Origin: a bacterium
GTDB taxonomy: Bacteria > UBA9089 > CG2-30-40-21 > SBAY01
Direction of reading: 5' to 3'
Assembly (NCBI GenBank): GCA_040757115.1
Contig: JBFLYA010000054.1
Coordinates: forward strand, 1 to 20,359
DNA length: 20,359 bases
Below the pieces are notes generated by a model. It did not search any database. It worked only from the letters and a program-made list of their open reading frames with translations, and was not told the DNA's origin. This document shows, piece after piece, positions 1-6,429 of this stretch; position 1 is the first letter of the stretch; each line of letters opens with the position of its first letter. The position numbers and the translations under genes were made by a program.

Positions 1-50
1 CCTTTTTGAGGTTAATTATAACAGATATTAATGTCAAAGAGCTAAATAAA

Positions 51-120
51 GGTGCACGATGTCCTGCTACAAAATAGAGGATTAGGAGTGCACGATGTTC
101 AGGTGCACGATGTGCTGCTA
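51..120. repeat. Three short direct repeats with core GTGCACGATGT
   Basis: The core GTGCACGATGT occurs at 52-62, 88-98 and 103-113. The first and third copies extend to 19 bp (51-69 and 102-120) with one mismatch. The third copy encodes the last residues of the neighbouring propeller protein, so the repeat appears to have replaced the gene's original 3' end. Nothing else is recognisable in bases 1-98. Confidence 0.6.
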
Positions 121-767
121 GTTATCACATAGAGTTTATCATCCCTAGAGCCTACATAGACTGTTCCATCAAATCCTATAGCCGGGGAAGAGACAATTTC
201 ATCTCCGGTAATAAATTCCCATTTTTCTGTTCCATCGGGCCTTATAGCGTAAAGTTTGTGATCTCTTGATCCTACATAAATTGTTCCGTCAGTTCCTATT
301 ACTGGAGAAGAGTTGATCCAATAACCCGTGGGAAACTCCCATTTCTTTGTCCCGTCAGGGTTTATGGCATAGACTTTATGATCCCAAGATCCCATATAAA
401 TTGTTCCATCAGACCCTATAGCTGGAGAAGGATAGGCAATATCTCCAGTAATAAACTCCCATTTTTTTATTCCATCGGGGTTTATAGCGTAGAATTTATG
501 ATCCTTGGATCCTACATAAATTGTTCCATCGGTTCCTATAGCTGGAGAAGATTCAATAATACCTCCGGTAGTAAATTCCCATTTTTTGATAGGAGTTGTT
601 GGTCCATTATAAGAACTTCTACCTGTATGTGTTGGGTCATGGTGAAACATTGGCCAGGGGCTATCAGCTAATCCTTGTGCCTGCAACTCCTCTGGAGTTA
701 ATGATGACAAAATTCCAATCAAACTCAGCCCTAAAATCCCCAAAACGATTAAATTCTTTTTAAACAT
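99..767 (-). CDS. Exported PQQ-type beta-propeller repeat protein, shortened at the C terminus
   Basis: This is a 222-residue predicted exported protein. Residues 1-32 are a signal peptide (KK, then a long hydrophobic run, then AQG). A typical opening of PQQ/WD-like propellers follows (WPMFHHDPTHTG, 38-49). Four near-identical 40-residue repeats begin at KKWEF or EKWEF at about 61, 101, 141 and 181, each with SSPAIG or a close variant, DGTIYVGS and DHKxYAI. Such propellers normally have seven or eight blades, so this protein is short. Its last residues (SSTSCT) are encoded by a dispersed DNA repeat, which suggests the rest was lost. The start ATG follows AAGGAG at a rather long spacing. Function is unknown: these folds bind ligands or scaffold surface proteins, and no catalytic residue is visible. 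Confidence 0.8.
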   Translation of the reverse strand: MFKKNLIVLGILGLSLIGILSSLTPEELQAQGLADSPWPMFHHDPTHTGRSSYNGPTTPIKKWEFTTGGIIESSPAIGTDGTIYVGSKDHKFYAINPDGIKKWEFITGDIAYPSPAIGSDGTIYMGSWDHKVYAINPDGTKKWEFPTGYWINSSPVIGTDGTIYVGSRDHKLYAIRPDGTEKWEFITGDEIVSSPAIGFDGTVYVGSRDDKLYVITSSTSCT

Positions 768-930
768 TTTTTCATCAACTCCTTTTTAATTTTTTTGTAA
801 GCGGATTAAACGGATTGATCGGATATGTTTTTTTATCTTTTTATTTATCCGTTTTATCCGCTAAATCCGATTACTAATTTTTTTTCCCTCCATAAATCTG
901 TCTCAGAAATGTTTTAGAAATGTTTCTGAC
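728..930. repeat. Duplicated intergenic module, copy 1, with large hairpin
   Basis: This segment holds the first codons of the propeller gene, its ribosome-binding region, and a hairpin with arms AGCGGATTAAACGGAT (800-815) and ATCCGTTTTATCCGCT (847-862, one mismatch). It ends with an ATCTGTCTCAGAAATG block (896-911). The same order recurs at 1235-1389 and again at 1787-1824, where a MITE and other DNA separate the two parts. The 11-bp unit AGAAATGTTTT is repeated in tandem just upstream of the tRNA promoter. Confidence 0.75.
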
Positions 931-959
931 TTGACAAACATCTCTTTTTATGATAATAT
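931..959 (+). promoter_or_regulatory. Promoter of the tRNA gene
   Basis: TTGACA (931-936), a 17-bp spacer and TAATAT (954-959). The predicted transcription start near 966 lies about three bases before the mature 5' end of the tRNA, leaving almost no 5' leader. AGAAATGTTT direct repeats abut the -35 box. Confidence 0.75.
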
Positions 960-968
960 TTAACATGT

Positions 969-1042
969 GCCCTGCTATCTCAAACGGAGAGAGAGCTCGA
1001 CTGCTAATCGGGAGGTTCCGGGTTCGATCCCCGGGCAGGGCA
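969..1042 (+). tRNA. tRNA with anticodon GCU and short (class I) variable loop
   Basis: The cloverleaf folds completely. The acceptor stem GCCCTGC/GCAGGGC (969-975, 1035-1041) is perfect and the discriminator is A1042. The D stem is TCTC/GAGA (978-981, 991-994) with a loop containing A14 and GG (986-987). The anticodon stem is CTCGA/TCGGG (996-1000, 1008-1012) with one T:G pair, and the loop CTGCTAA holds anticodon GCT (1003-1005). The variable loop is only five bases (AGGTT). The T arm is CCGGG/CCCGG with loop TTCGATC. CCA is not encoded. GCU reads serine codons AGU/AGC, but bacterial serine tRNAs carry a long variable arm recognised by SerRS, and this one does not. It also has A at position 20, C35, U36 and A73, which are arginine-tRNA identity bases. 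The amino acid is therefore uncertain. Confidence 0.85.
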
Positions 1043-1099
1043 CAACAGAGGAACGGAACCTGAAGCAGTCATTCCTCTTAAAAAAATTATAAAAAATAC

Positions 1100-1128
1100 T
1101 TGACAAATTGAAATAATTATGTTATATT
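1100..1128 (+). promoter_or_regulatory. Promoter of a short non-coding transcript
   Basis: TTGACA (1100-1105), a 17-bp spacer and TATATT (1123-1128). No open reading frame with a ribosome-binding site follows. A terminator lies about 80 bases downstream. Confidence 0.7.
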
Positions 1129-1134
1129 TAGAAT

Positions 1135-1213
1135 AGCAGTCGGGTTCAACTATCTCCAGTTGAGATAGTAGTAGAAAAGCAGGAAGAAAATTTCTTTCTG
1201 CTTTTTGCTTTTT
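1135..1213 (+). ncRNA. Probable small RNA of about 80 nt
   Basis: The predicted transcript runs from the start site of the promoter at 1100-1128 to an intrinsic terminator. It holds a perfect 8-bp hairpin, ACTATCTC/GAGATAGT (1149-1156, 1162-1169), with the 5-base loop CAGTT, followed by the terminator hairpin. No known RNA family was recognised. The ends are estimated from promoter geometry, not measured. Confidence 0.5.
1175..1213 (+). terminator. Intrinsic terminator of the small RNA
   Basis: A 13-bp stem (1175-1187 with 1193-1205, core AGCAGGAAGA/TCTTTCTGCT, one G:T pair), a 5-base loop, then a T-rich tail broken once by GC. Confidence 0.6.
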
Positions 1214-1234
1214 ATAACCAATCAAGCCAATCAA

Positions 1235-1389
1235 GATTCACCCTAAAAATCCCCAAAATAATCAAATTCTTTTTACTCATTTTTTCATCAACTCCTTTTT
1301 AATTTTTTTGTAAGCGGATTAAACGGATTGCTCGGATATGTTTTTTATCTTTTTATTTATCCGTTTTATCCGCTAAATCCGATTACTAA
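1235..1389. repeat. Duplicated intergenic module, copy 2 (propeller-gene 5' remnant)
   Basis: This matches 728-875. On the minus strand it reads ATG AGT AAA AAG AAT TTG ATT, giving MSKKNLIILGIF, close to the propeller protein's MFKKNLIVLGIL, and then goes out of frame. The hairpin is present at 1313-1328 and 1359-1374. It is therefore a decayed copy of the leader and signal-peptide region, not a gene. Confidence 0.75.
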
Positions 1390-1484
1390 TAAGAAAAGAA
1401 AAACATCCGCTTGCTTTAAAAAACTGCACCCCACATTCTGCCTCCCACATCCTTTTTTTATCTGCCATCTGGCAATCTGATTTT

Positions 1485-1778
1485 GTAACCGTTCACCGCA
1501 GAGAACAGAGACGCAGAGAAAAACACACCCCTAACCCCTCTCAAGAGGGGAAAATCTATGGACGAGACGCTTAACATTCCTGATTTTCATCAGGGCAAGC
1601 TCTTAAGTACAACAACATTAAAATTGATTAACAAATCTGGCTTGCCTGCTGAACATTCGGTAAGCAGGTCCTATGTATTTCCATGTCTGCATCAATAATC
1701 TTTTATGTTATCTGATTTATTTCTATATTTTCTCTGTTCCTCTGCGTCTCTGCGGTAAATTACCACCTGAACGGTTAC
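1485..1778 (+). mobile_element. MITE family A, copy 1, with 8-bp target duplication
   Basis: This is a 294-bp non-autonomous element. Its perfect 11-bp terminal inverted repeats are GTAACCGTTCA (1485-1495) and TGAACGGTTAC (1768-1778), and CTGATTTT is directly repeated at both flanks (1477-1484, 1779-1786). Sub-terminal CGCAGAG-type inverted repeats, a CCTGAT/ATCAGG hairpin and a CCTGCT/AGCAGG hairpin lie inside. No credible protein is encoded. A second copy lies at 17057-17352 in the same orientation. Confidence 0.8.
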
Positions 1779-1806
1779 CTGATTTTTTCCCTTCCTATAG
1801 ATCTGT

Positions 1807-1865
1807 CTCAGAAATGTTTCTGAGTTAAAATTTTAATTGACAAAGAGTGATACTTATGGTATTAT
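1807..1865 (+). promoter_or_regulatory. Promoter and palindromic operator of the first toxin-antitoxin module
   Basis: The perfect palindrome CTCAGAAATGTTTCTGAG (1807-1824) lies just upstream of TTGACA (1837-1842), a 17-bp spacer and TATTAT (1860-1865). The predicted start near 1872 rules out the upstream GTG at 1847 as the antitoxin start. The palindrome is a plausible site for antitoxin-mediated autoregulation. Confidence 0.65.
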
Positions 1866-1888
1866 TATCTTCAGACGAGGTAATTATC

Positions 1889-2092
1889 ATGCAATCTGCT
1901 TTAAATCTATCTAAAGAAATTATCAATTTAAGCAAAAGAACCAGGATAATAACTTTTGAGACAGTTAGGGATAATAATTTCGATCCGGTAGAGGATATGA
2001 TTGGGAGTATTACCCTTAACCATCCTATTGATGTCGAGTCGCTATTAAAAGAAGGAAGTTTTTACGGTGTCAGCAAGGATTTTGAAATTTGA
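1889..2092 (+). CDS. Putative antitoxin upstream of a PIN-domain gene
   Basis: This 67-residue protein begins MQSALNLSKEIINLSKR. The ATG at 1889 is chosen because GAGG sits at 1877-1880 and the promoter's -10 box (1860-1865) overlaps the longer GTG reading. I do not recognise the family. The amphipathic N-terminal helix and the position before a PIN toxin gene, with a 26-bp overlap, suggest an antitoxin. The palindrome in its promoter could be its operator. The antitoxin role is inferred from context only. Confidence 0.6.
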   Translation: MQSALNLSKEIINLSKRTRIITFETVRDNNFDPVEDMIGSITLNHPIDVESLLKEGSFYGVSKDFEI

Positions 2093-2333
2093 TGCTTCGC
2101 TCCCTAATGTTATCTTCTGGGATGCAAATTTTGTTATTAACTCTTGCGTTACTGAGGCTAAATACTTCTCAGAATGCAGTAATCTTCTTCGGAAAATAGC
2201 AAAAAGAAAGATTACTTCAGTCATTTCTACTTTAATTCTGGAAGAATCCTGGTACGGTCTATTAAGAATCAAACTAATTAAAGAGTATCAGGACAAATGG
2301 CTCGACAAACTCAGAATGGTATTATTAGATTGA
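2067..2333 (+). pseudogene. PIN-domain toxin, N-terminal half only
   Basis: The 88-codon frame starts with GTG after GAAGGAAG. Residues 15-23 (VIFWDANFV) carry the first catalytic Asp of a PIN nuclease, and ILEESW (about 57-62) fits the second acidic site. PIN toxins run to about 130-150 residues, and the second half with the remaining acidic residues is absent. The stop is followed after only about 20 bases by the next gene's ribosome-binding site, so there is no room for a frameshifted remainder. A deletion joining two toxin-antitoxin modules is the simplest explanation. The product probably has no nuclease activity. Confidence 0.65.
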
Positions 2334-2366
2334 AAGAAAAAAATATTAATTTCAAGGAGAACAAAC

Positions 2367-2564
2367 ATGAAAGCAAAAGAGTCATTAACCGATTATTTAG
2401 ATTATCTCCAAACTGACAATATTATAGAAGCCACTCAACAAGCACGTAAAAAGAGCATGCATCTTTTACAAGACCAGGGTATTGCTGTTATGGCTCTTTT
2501 AATCTCTAACTTCATTACAGAAGCAATTGACCATCCTGAATTATTATTAGAGAAGGCATCATGA
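2367..2564 (+). CDS. Putative antitoxin of a PIN toxin
   Basis: This 65-residue protein is preceded by AAGGAG. It is rich in Leu, Glu and Gln and predicted to be largely helical, with a hydrophobic stretch VMALLISNFI (about 41-50). Its stop overlaps the ATG of the following PIN gene (ATGA), the translationally coupled order typical of vapBC operons. No DNA-binding fold was recognised with confidence. Function is inferred from position. Confidence 0.65.
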   Translation: MKAKESLTDYLDYLQTDNIIEATQQARKKSMHLLQDQGIAVMALLISNFITEAIDHPELLLEKAS

Positions 2565-3028
2565 AATGTGTTTATATTGATACCTCCGTAGTGAATATCA
2601 ATCTGTTTGGTACAAAGAAAGAACCAGAGCGATATTCTATAGTAATGAATTTCTTTAATCGACTTAATAGTCAAGAATTTGAAGGATTAATCTCCCTATA
2701 TACCCTTCAGGAAATATATGCCTTTTGTGAAGATAACTTTCCATTAAACTATGTAAGAAAAGTAGTTAAATTGTCCTTTCAAGAATTACTAAAGAGTGAA
2801 TTGCAAATAATTCCTTTATTAAAAAGATCCGAACGATTAGTTCACCAAAGAAAATTTCCGATCTCAGATTTATCTGACCAACCTCATGCAATTTTAGCCT
2901 ATCTGAATGGGTGTGATGCTATTATTACTTATGATGACCACTTTAGAGATATCGGATCTATCATTAAAGTTTTTACGCCAGAAGAATTCTTGGATATACT
3001 TGACAACAAACTTTTGCAGGAAATTTAA
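2561..3028 (+). CDS. PIN-domain ribonuclease toxin (VapC-like)
   Basis: This 155-residue protein has a PIN fold: YIDTS with Asp7, LQEIYAF with Glu51, SDQPHAILA with Asp106, and the closing ITYDDHF with Asp125/126. These are the acidic residues that hold the metal ions in PIN nucleases, and all appear present, so the toxin looks intact. Known family members cleave tRNA or rRNA and are held inactive by the partner antitoxin. The gene overlaps the antitoxin by four bases, and AGAGAAGG within the antitoxin's last codons serves as ribosome-binding site. Confidence 0.85.
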   Translation: MKCVYIDTSVVNINLFGTKKEPERYSIVMNFFNRLNSQEFEGLISLYTLQEIYAFCEDNFPLNYVRKVVKLSFQELLKSELQIIPLLKRSERLVHQRKFPISDLSDQPHAILAYLNGCDAIITYDDHFRDIGSIIKVFTPEEFLDILDNKLLQEI

Positions 3029-3090
3029 TAAAGCTACAGATTAACACAGAAAAACACAGAAAATAAAATAATTTATATCCTTTTTTGTCT

Positions 3091-3159
3091 CGCCAGGGCG
3101 CAAAGAGCACAAAGGTAATTTTTCCCTTATTTCCCTTTGCGTTCTTTGCGTGCTTGGTG
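3091..3159. repeat. Short palindromic dispersed repeat (GCAAAGA type)
   Basis: Imperfect inverted arms of about 25 bp: the left arm (from 3091) contains GCGCAAAGAGCACAAAGG and the right arm (to 3159) contains CCTTTGCGTTCTTTGCG. It resembles widespread intergenic palindromes and encodes no protein. Confidence 0.55.
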
Positions 3160-3186
3160 TGAAACTTCCTTTCTCCTGAAAATAAT

Positions 3187-3237
3187 GTCAGTGTCTATAG
3201 TCAGTAACAATAATCTATTGACTACTGACACTGTCAC
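3187..3237. repeat. Imperfect inverted repeat between converging genes
   Basis: CAGTGTCTATAGTCA on the left pairs with TGACTACTGACACTG on the right with two mismatches. It lies between the toxin gene (+) and the CHASE2 gene (-), overlapping the latter's stop. A role as bidirectional terminator is possible, but no T-run is present. Confidence 0.45.
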
Positions 3238-5642
3238 TGGTTTTCATCCTCTTTTGTACGCCACTGGCTCATGGCCGCTTTATCTAACCTCTCCTCATCC
3301 AAAGAAAGACCTTCTGACTTTTCTATTTCTAATTGACGCTCTATTTGCCTTTTTAACCTATCCTTAATGTTAGCGGTCAATGATGTCTCATCCCCTAATT
3401 GAATATCTATTTTAGTGTCTTCATCTTCAATAATTACCATAAAAAGAGAACTTAATACAAGTCCCTCTGGATCCTTTTTATCAAGTTTAGTTTTAGAGAA
3501 TTTCATTACCTTATCAGTCCATTCTTCAATTAATTCTTTAAAGAATGGCATATTAATCAACTTATCAAATAAAGAGGACTTATCATCAGATTCTCTTATC
3601 TCTCTAAGTAAAGTTATTAAAGTAGATTCTTCCGGTGTTTCCTCCTCATGCTTAAGTTCTTTTATCCTCTTCTCGACTTCTTCTTTCTTCTTCTCCAAAT
3701 CTTCTAATTCTTTATTCAACCTATCTCTTTCTATTCCAATAACTGTCCAATACTGCTCTTTCCATTCTTTACCATCAAGGTAAGAAATACTTTTCATATA
3801 AGATTTAATCTTAGCCAGTATCAGTTTAAAACAATCCTCATAATCAGTTATTGTTCCCTTATTCATTTTACACAACAGCCAATATCCCTCAATATTCGCC
3901 GGGTCAAGTTCTATTGCCTTTTTAACCTTAGCCTCTGCTTGAGCAGGTAGGTTTTTATCTATATCCTCATTTGCCTTCTTTATTATTTGCTCTGCTTCCA
4001 AGATATTGCATTCATAATCATCTTTTTTAAGTTTAAATTGGTAATAACCCTTACCGAGTGTCCCTTTACGAGTAGATTCAATAATCCTTCTTTTAAAAGG
4101 TTCATTTAAATTAGTTACTTGTATTCTAAAAGCTCCTGCAGGGTCTTTGGGGCTCTCAATATTCCAATTATCAAAAATACCATATCCTGATGTCCAATGA
4201 AGAATCTGTTTTCTAATAAAATGTTGTAGTAATATAAATCGAGGTTCATCTTTTTTGATTGATTTATCTCCTATACGAATTTCTTTAAGCCTAAAGTCTA
4301 TTTTTATAGGCTCTATTGGAGTAGTCTTTAGTATTATCGCTTCAAGTTTACTCCTTAAATCTTCTATCACACTCAGTAATTTAGTCTTTTCAAAGGCATA
4401 ACTTTGTAAACTTATAGCTAAATGACTAAATAGAATAACCGAACCAGGTGCTACTTGCTCCAGCCAGAGTTGATGAATCCTGAATAAGTAAATAGAAATT
4501 GAAAGATAACTACATAAAAACACTAAAGAGAATAATCCTTGTTTTAATGCAGTTAATCTTGGTAGGAGTAATCCTATCATTAATCCTATCATTATCAAAA
4601 GTATACTATTTAATCCTTTGCTTAGACGAGTTAAGAATTGTTGATTAAGAATATTATCAATTGCGGTAGCAAATATCCCTACCCCCGGGTATTGAGCTGA
4701 AATAGGTGTAGTACATATATCTCCCTGACCAGTAGCAATAGAGCCAATTAGCACAACCTTGTCTTTATAATCCTTAAGCGAAATTATAGGTTTTTCCCTT
4801 CCTTCAATCTGTTTAGCTGATTGTAAAACCTCTATAAATGAATTAGTTTTTAAATCTGAGGTTGTAAAATTCAATAGCATCTGGCATTGTTTATCTATAG
4901 GGATTTTGATTCTATCCAGGATGATATATTTGCCTGGGATTATTTCTATATCCTCCTGGGAAATATTTAAGTAATCGCAAGCCAGTAAAAGAGCTAAGTT
5001 TGGATATAATTTATCCTTATATTTAATAACTAATGGAATTTTTCTTATTACTCCATCAGTATCGTGGAATACATTGGTATGACCAATACCTTTTGCACCT
5101 TTAAGCAGGCAAGGAAGTGAAGAAGTAAAACTTACAGCAGTTTTGATATGGGAGGCGGGAAGGTTTTCACTATACATCCTGCCTCCAATACATGAACTTT
5201 CAAGCAATTGCTCAACTTCCTCATCTACATCTTCTGAAGTAGAAAAATGAAAGATATAGGAATGATAGACATTTTTAGCTAATGTAGTACAATCTGATAA
5301 TAAGTCATCATATTTTGGATTTGGGCTTTTTTCTGAAAATAGAATATCAAAACCAATTTGCTTAGGTCTATACTCATCTTTAGTTAATGTATGTATAAGA
5401 AGTGCTTGTAAGTCTCTTGGAAATGGGAATTGGTTTATCTGGCTAAATGTATAATCATCAATAAGTATAAGTTTTATTCGTGAGTCTAATGGTTTATTTA
5501 GTGAAAATAGTCGAAATCTATAGTCTAATGATTTTAATTCAAATGGCTCAAATATTCCACACCAGGATAGCAAAGTTATAATCAGACTGACCAATAATCC
5601 TAATATTACTCCTTGTTGGATATTGGTTTTATATACCTGCAT
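3234..5642 (-). CDS. CHASE2 membrane sensor with C-terminal winged-helix and TPR/coiled-coil regions
   Basis: This 802-residue protein starts at ATG with GGAGG nine bases upstream. TM helix 1 is at about 11-30. A CHASE2 extracytoplasmic sensor fills 34-330 (SLDYRFR, then KLILIDDYTF, RPKQIGFDILF, GHTNVFHDTDGVIRKIPL, KDKVVLIGS and a late PGVGIFATAIDNIL). Three TM helices follow at about 343-361, 369-387 and 394-412. A region at about 445-538 looks like an OmpR/PhoB-type winged helix, ending TLGKGYYQFKL like the G-x-GY of that fold. It is followed by a TPR-like unit (about 545-595) and a highly charged coiled coil (about 634-668). CHASE2 usually precedes kinases, adenylate cyclases or phosphodiesterases; none is present here. 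I infer a membrane-bound one-component regulator, but the winged helix could instead mediate protein contacts. Confidence 0.8.
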   Translation of the reverse strand: MQVYKTNIQQGVILGLLVSLIITLLSWCGIFEPFELKSLDYRFRLFSLNKPLDSRIKLILIDDYTFSQINQFPFPRDLQALLIHTLTKDEYRPKQIGFDILFSEKSPNPKYDDLLSDCTTLAKNVYHSYIFHFSTSEDVDEEVEQLLESSCIGGRMYSENLPASHIKTAVSFTSSLPCLLKGAKGIGHTNVFHDTDGVIRKIPLVIKYKDKLYPNLALLLACDYLNISQEDIEIIPGKYIILDRIKIPIDKQCQMLLNFTTSDLKTNSFIEVLQSAKQIEGREKPIISLKDYKDKVVLIGSIATGQGDICTTPISAQYPGVGIFATAIDNILNQQFLTRLSKGLNSILLIMIGLMIGLLLPRLTALKQGLFSLVFLCSYLSISIYLFRIHQLWLEQVAPGSVILFSHLAISLQSYAFEKTKLLSVIEDLRSKLEAIILKTTPIEPIKIDFRLKEIRIGDKSIKKDEPRFILLQHFIRKQILHWTSGYGIFDNWNIESPKDPAGAFRIQVTNLNEPFKRRIIESTRKGTLGKGYYQFKLKKDDYECNILEAEQIIKKANEDIDKNLPAQAEAKVKKAIELDPANIEGYWLLCKMNKGTITDYEDCFKLILAKIKSYMKSISYLDGKEWKEQYWTVIGIERDRLNKELEDLEKKKEEVEKRIKELKHEEETPEESTLITLLREIRESDDKSSLFDKLINMPFFKELIEEWTDKVMKFSKTKLDKKDPEGLVLSSLFMVIIEDEDTKIDIQLGDETSLTANIKDRLKRQIERQLEIEKSEGLSLDEERLDKAAMSQWRTKEDENQ

Positions 5643-5714
5643 AAGTCTAAACCTCCAAAATATATGGGATGCGGGAGGCGGGAAGCGGGGAAGTAATGTT
5701 GCCTTCTGCTTCCA

Positions 5715-6357
5715 CTATTCTTTGCTGATTTTATCTAAATATCTAACTAACCCATTAAGTAAGCGTCCTACACTTTCTATAGCAGTTATTAACTGGAAGT
5801 TTACATAGGATAATACCCATAAATAAGGCATGAGAATAATCGTTCCGTTAGGAACATAATATCGGTAGGAATAGATAGACAAATCAATCAGTTCCGTAGG
5901 AACGATATATTGGTAGAAAATTTATGGAAAGCCATTTACCGATATATTGTCCCTACGGGACATTATTTGTGTGATATTTATTTCTACCGATATGTTGTCC
6001 CTATGGGACATTATTTGTATTTCTAAGTAAAGTTTTGAATAATAACTGCTATATCATTTGTTTTATTTCATGGTACACTTCATTATTAACCATTTTCAAC
6101 TTATAGCTAAGTATCCATAAACTTTCTACTTCATTTAATGACCCCATAGCTATCTCGACAAAATATTTGTATTCTTTTTTAGATGACCTTCCAGAACCCT
6201 CTGCAATATTACTTGAGATAGATATAGTAGCTCGTCTTATCTGGGATGTGAGCCCGTACATTTCTTCTTTTGGAAAATCCTTAGTTACTTTATAAATTTT
6301 AACTGCTAAATCAATCGCTAATTGCCATACTTCAAGAGTTTCATATACTTTTGCCAT
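5715..6357 (-). pseudogene. Four-helix-bundle (S23) protein gene split by a MITE
   Basis: The N-terminal part (6052-6357, about 102 residues, [22 protein letters not shown] and SSNIAEGSG motifs) is a typical S23/four-helix-bundle protein of unknown role. Its TAG stop (6049-6051) comes from the end of an inserted element. Beyond the element, 5777-5718 continues in the same frame as ESVGRLLNGLVRYLDK and ends SKE with a TAG at 5715-5717. Removing the element and one TA duplication gives a continuous protein of 122 residues, the usual length for this family. The truncated form may still be made, lacking most of its last helix. Confidence 0.85.
5780..6051. mobile_element. MITE family B, copy 1, with TA target duplication
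   Basis: This 272-bp element has terminal inverted repeats TAGCAGTTATTA at both ends, inverted with partial extension to about 25 bp, and a TA duplication at 5778-5779 and 6052-6053. That is the signature of Tc1/mariner-IS630-type transposition. No transposase is encoded. The interior carries four copies, two in each orientation, of a GTTCCGTAGGAAC / GTCCCTACGGGAC palindrome beside a GATATATTGGTAG-type sequence. Confidence 0.85.
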
Positions 6358-6429
6358 TTAATATTTTCCTCCTTCCTGCTTCCCATCTCCCACTTCCCGT
6401 TTCCTGCTTCCCGTCTCCCGCTTCCCAAG

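Noticed and set aside
1004-1234. 76-residue minus-strand frame
   Set aside because: It is antisense to the tRNA and the small RNA region, without a ribosome-binding site or recognisable domain.
2334-2366. Frameshift hiding the second half of the first PIN toxin
   Set aside because: Only about 30 bases lie before the next gene, and no PIN C-terminal motif is present in any frame.
5623-5808. 61-residue plus-strand frame
   Set aside because: It is antisense to the C-terminal piece of the split four-helix-bundle gene, with no ribosome-binding site.
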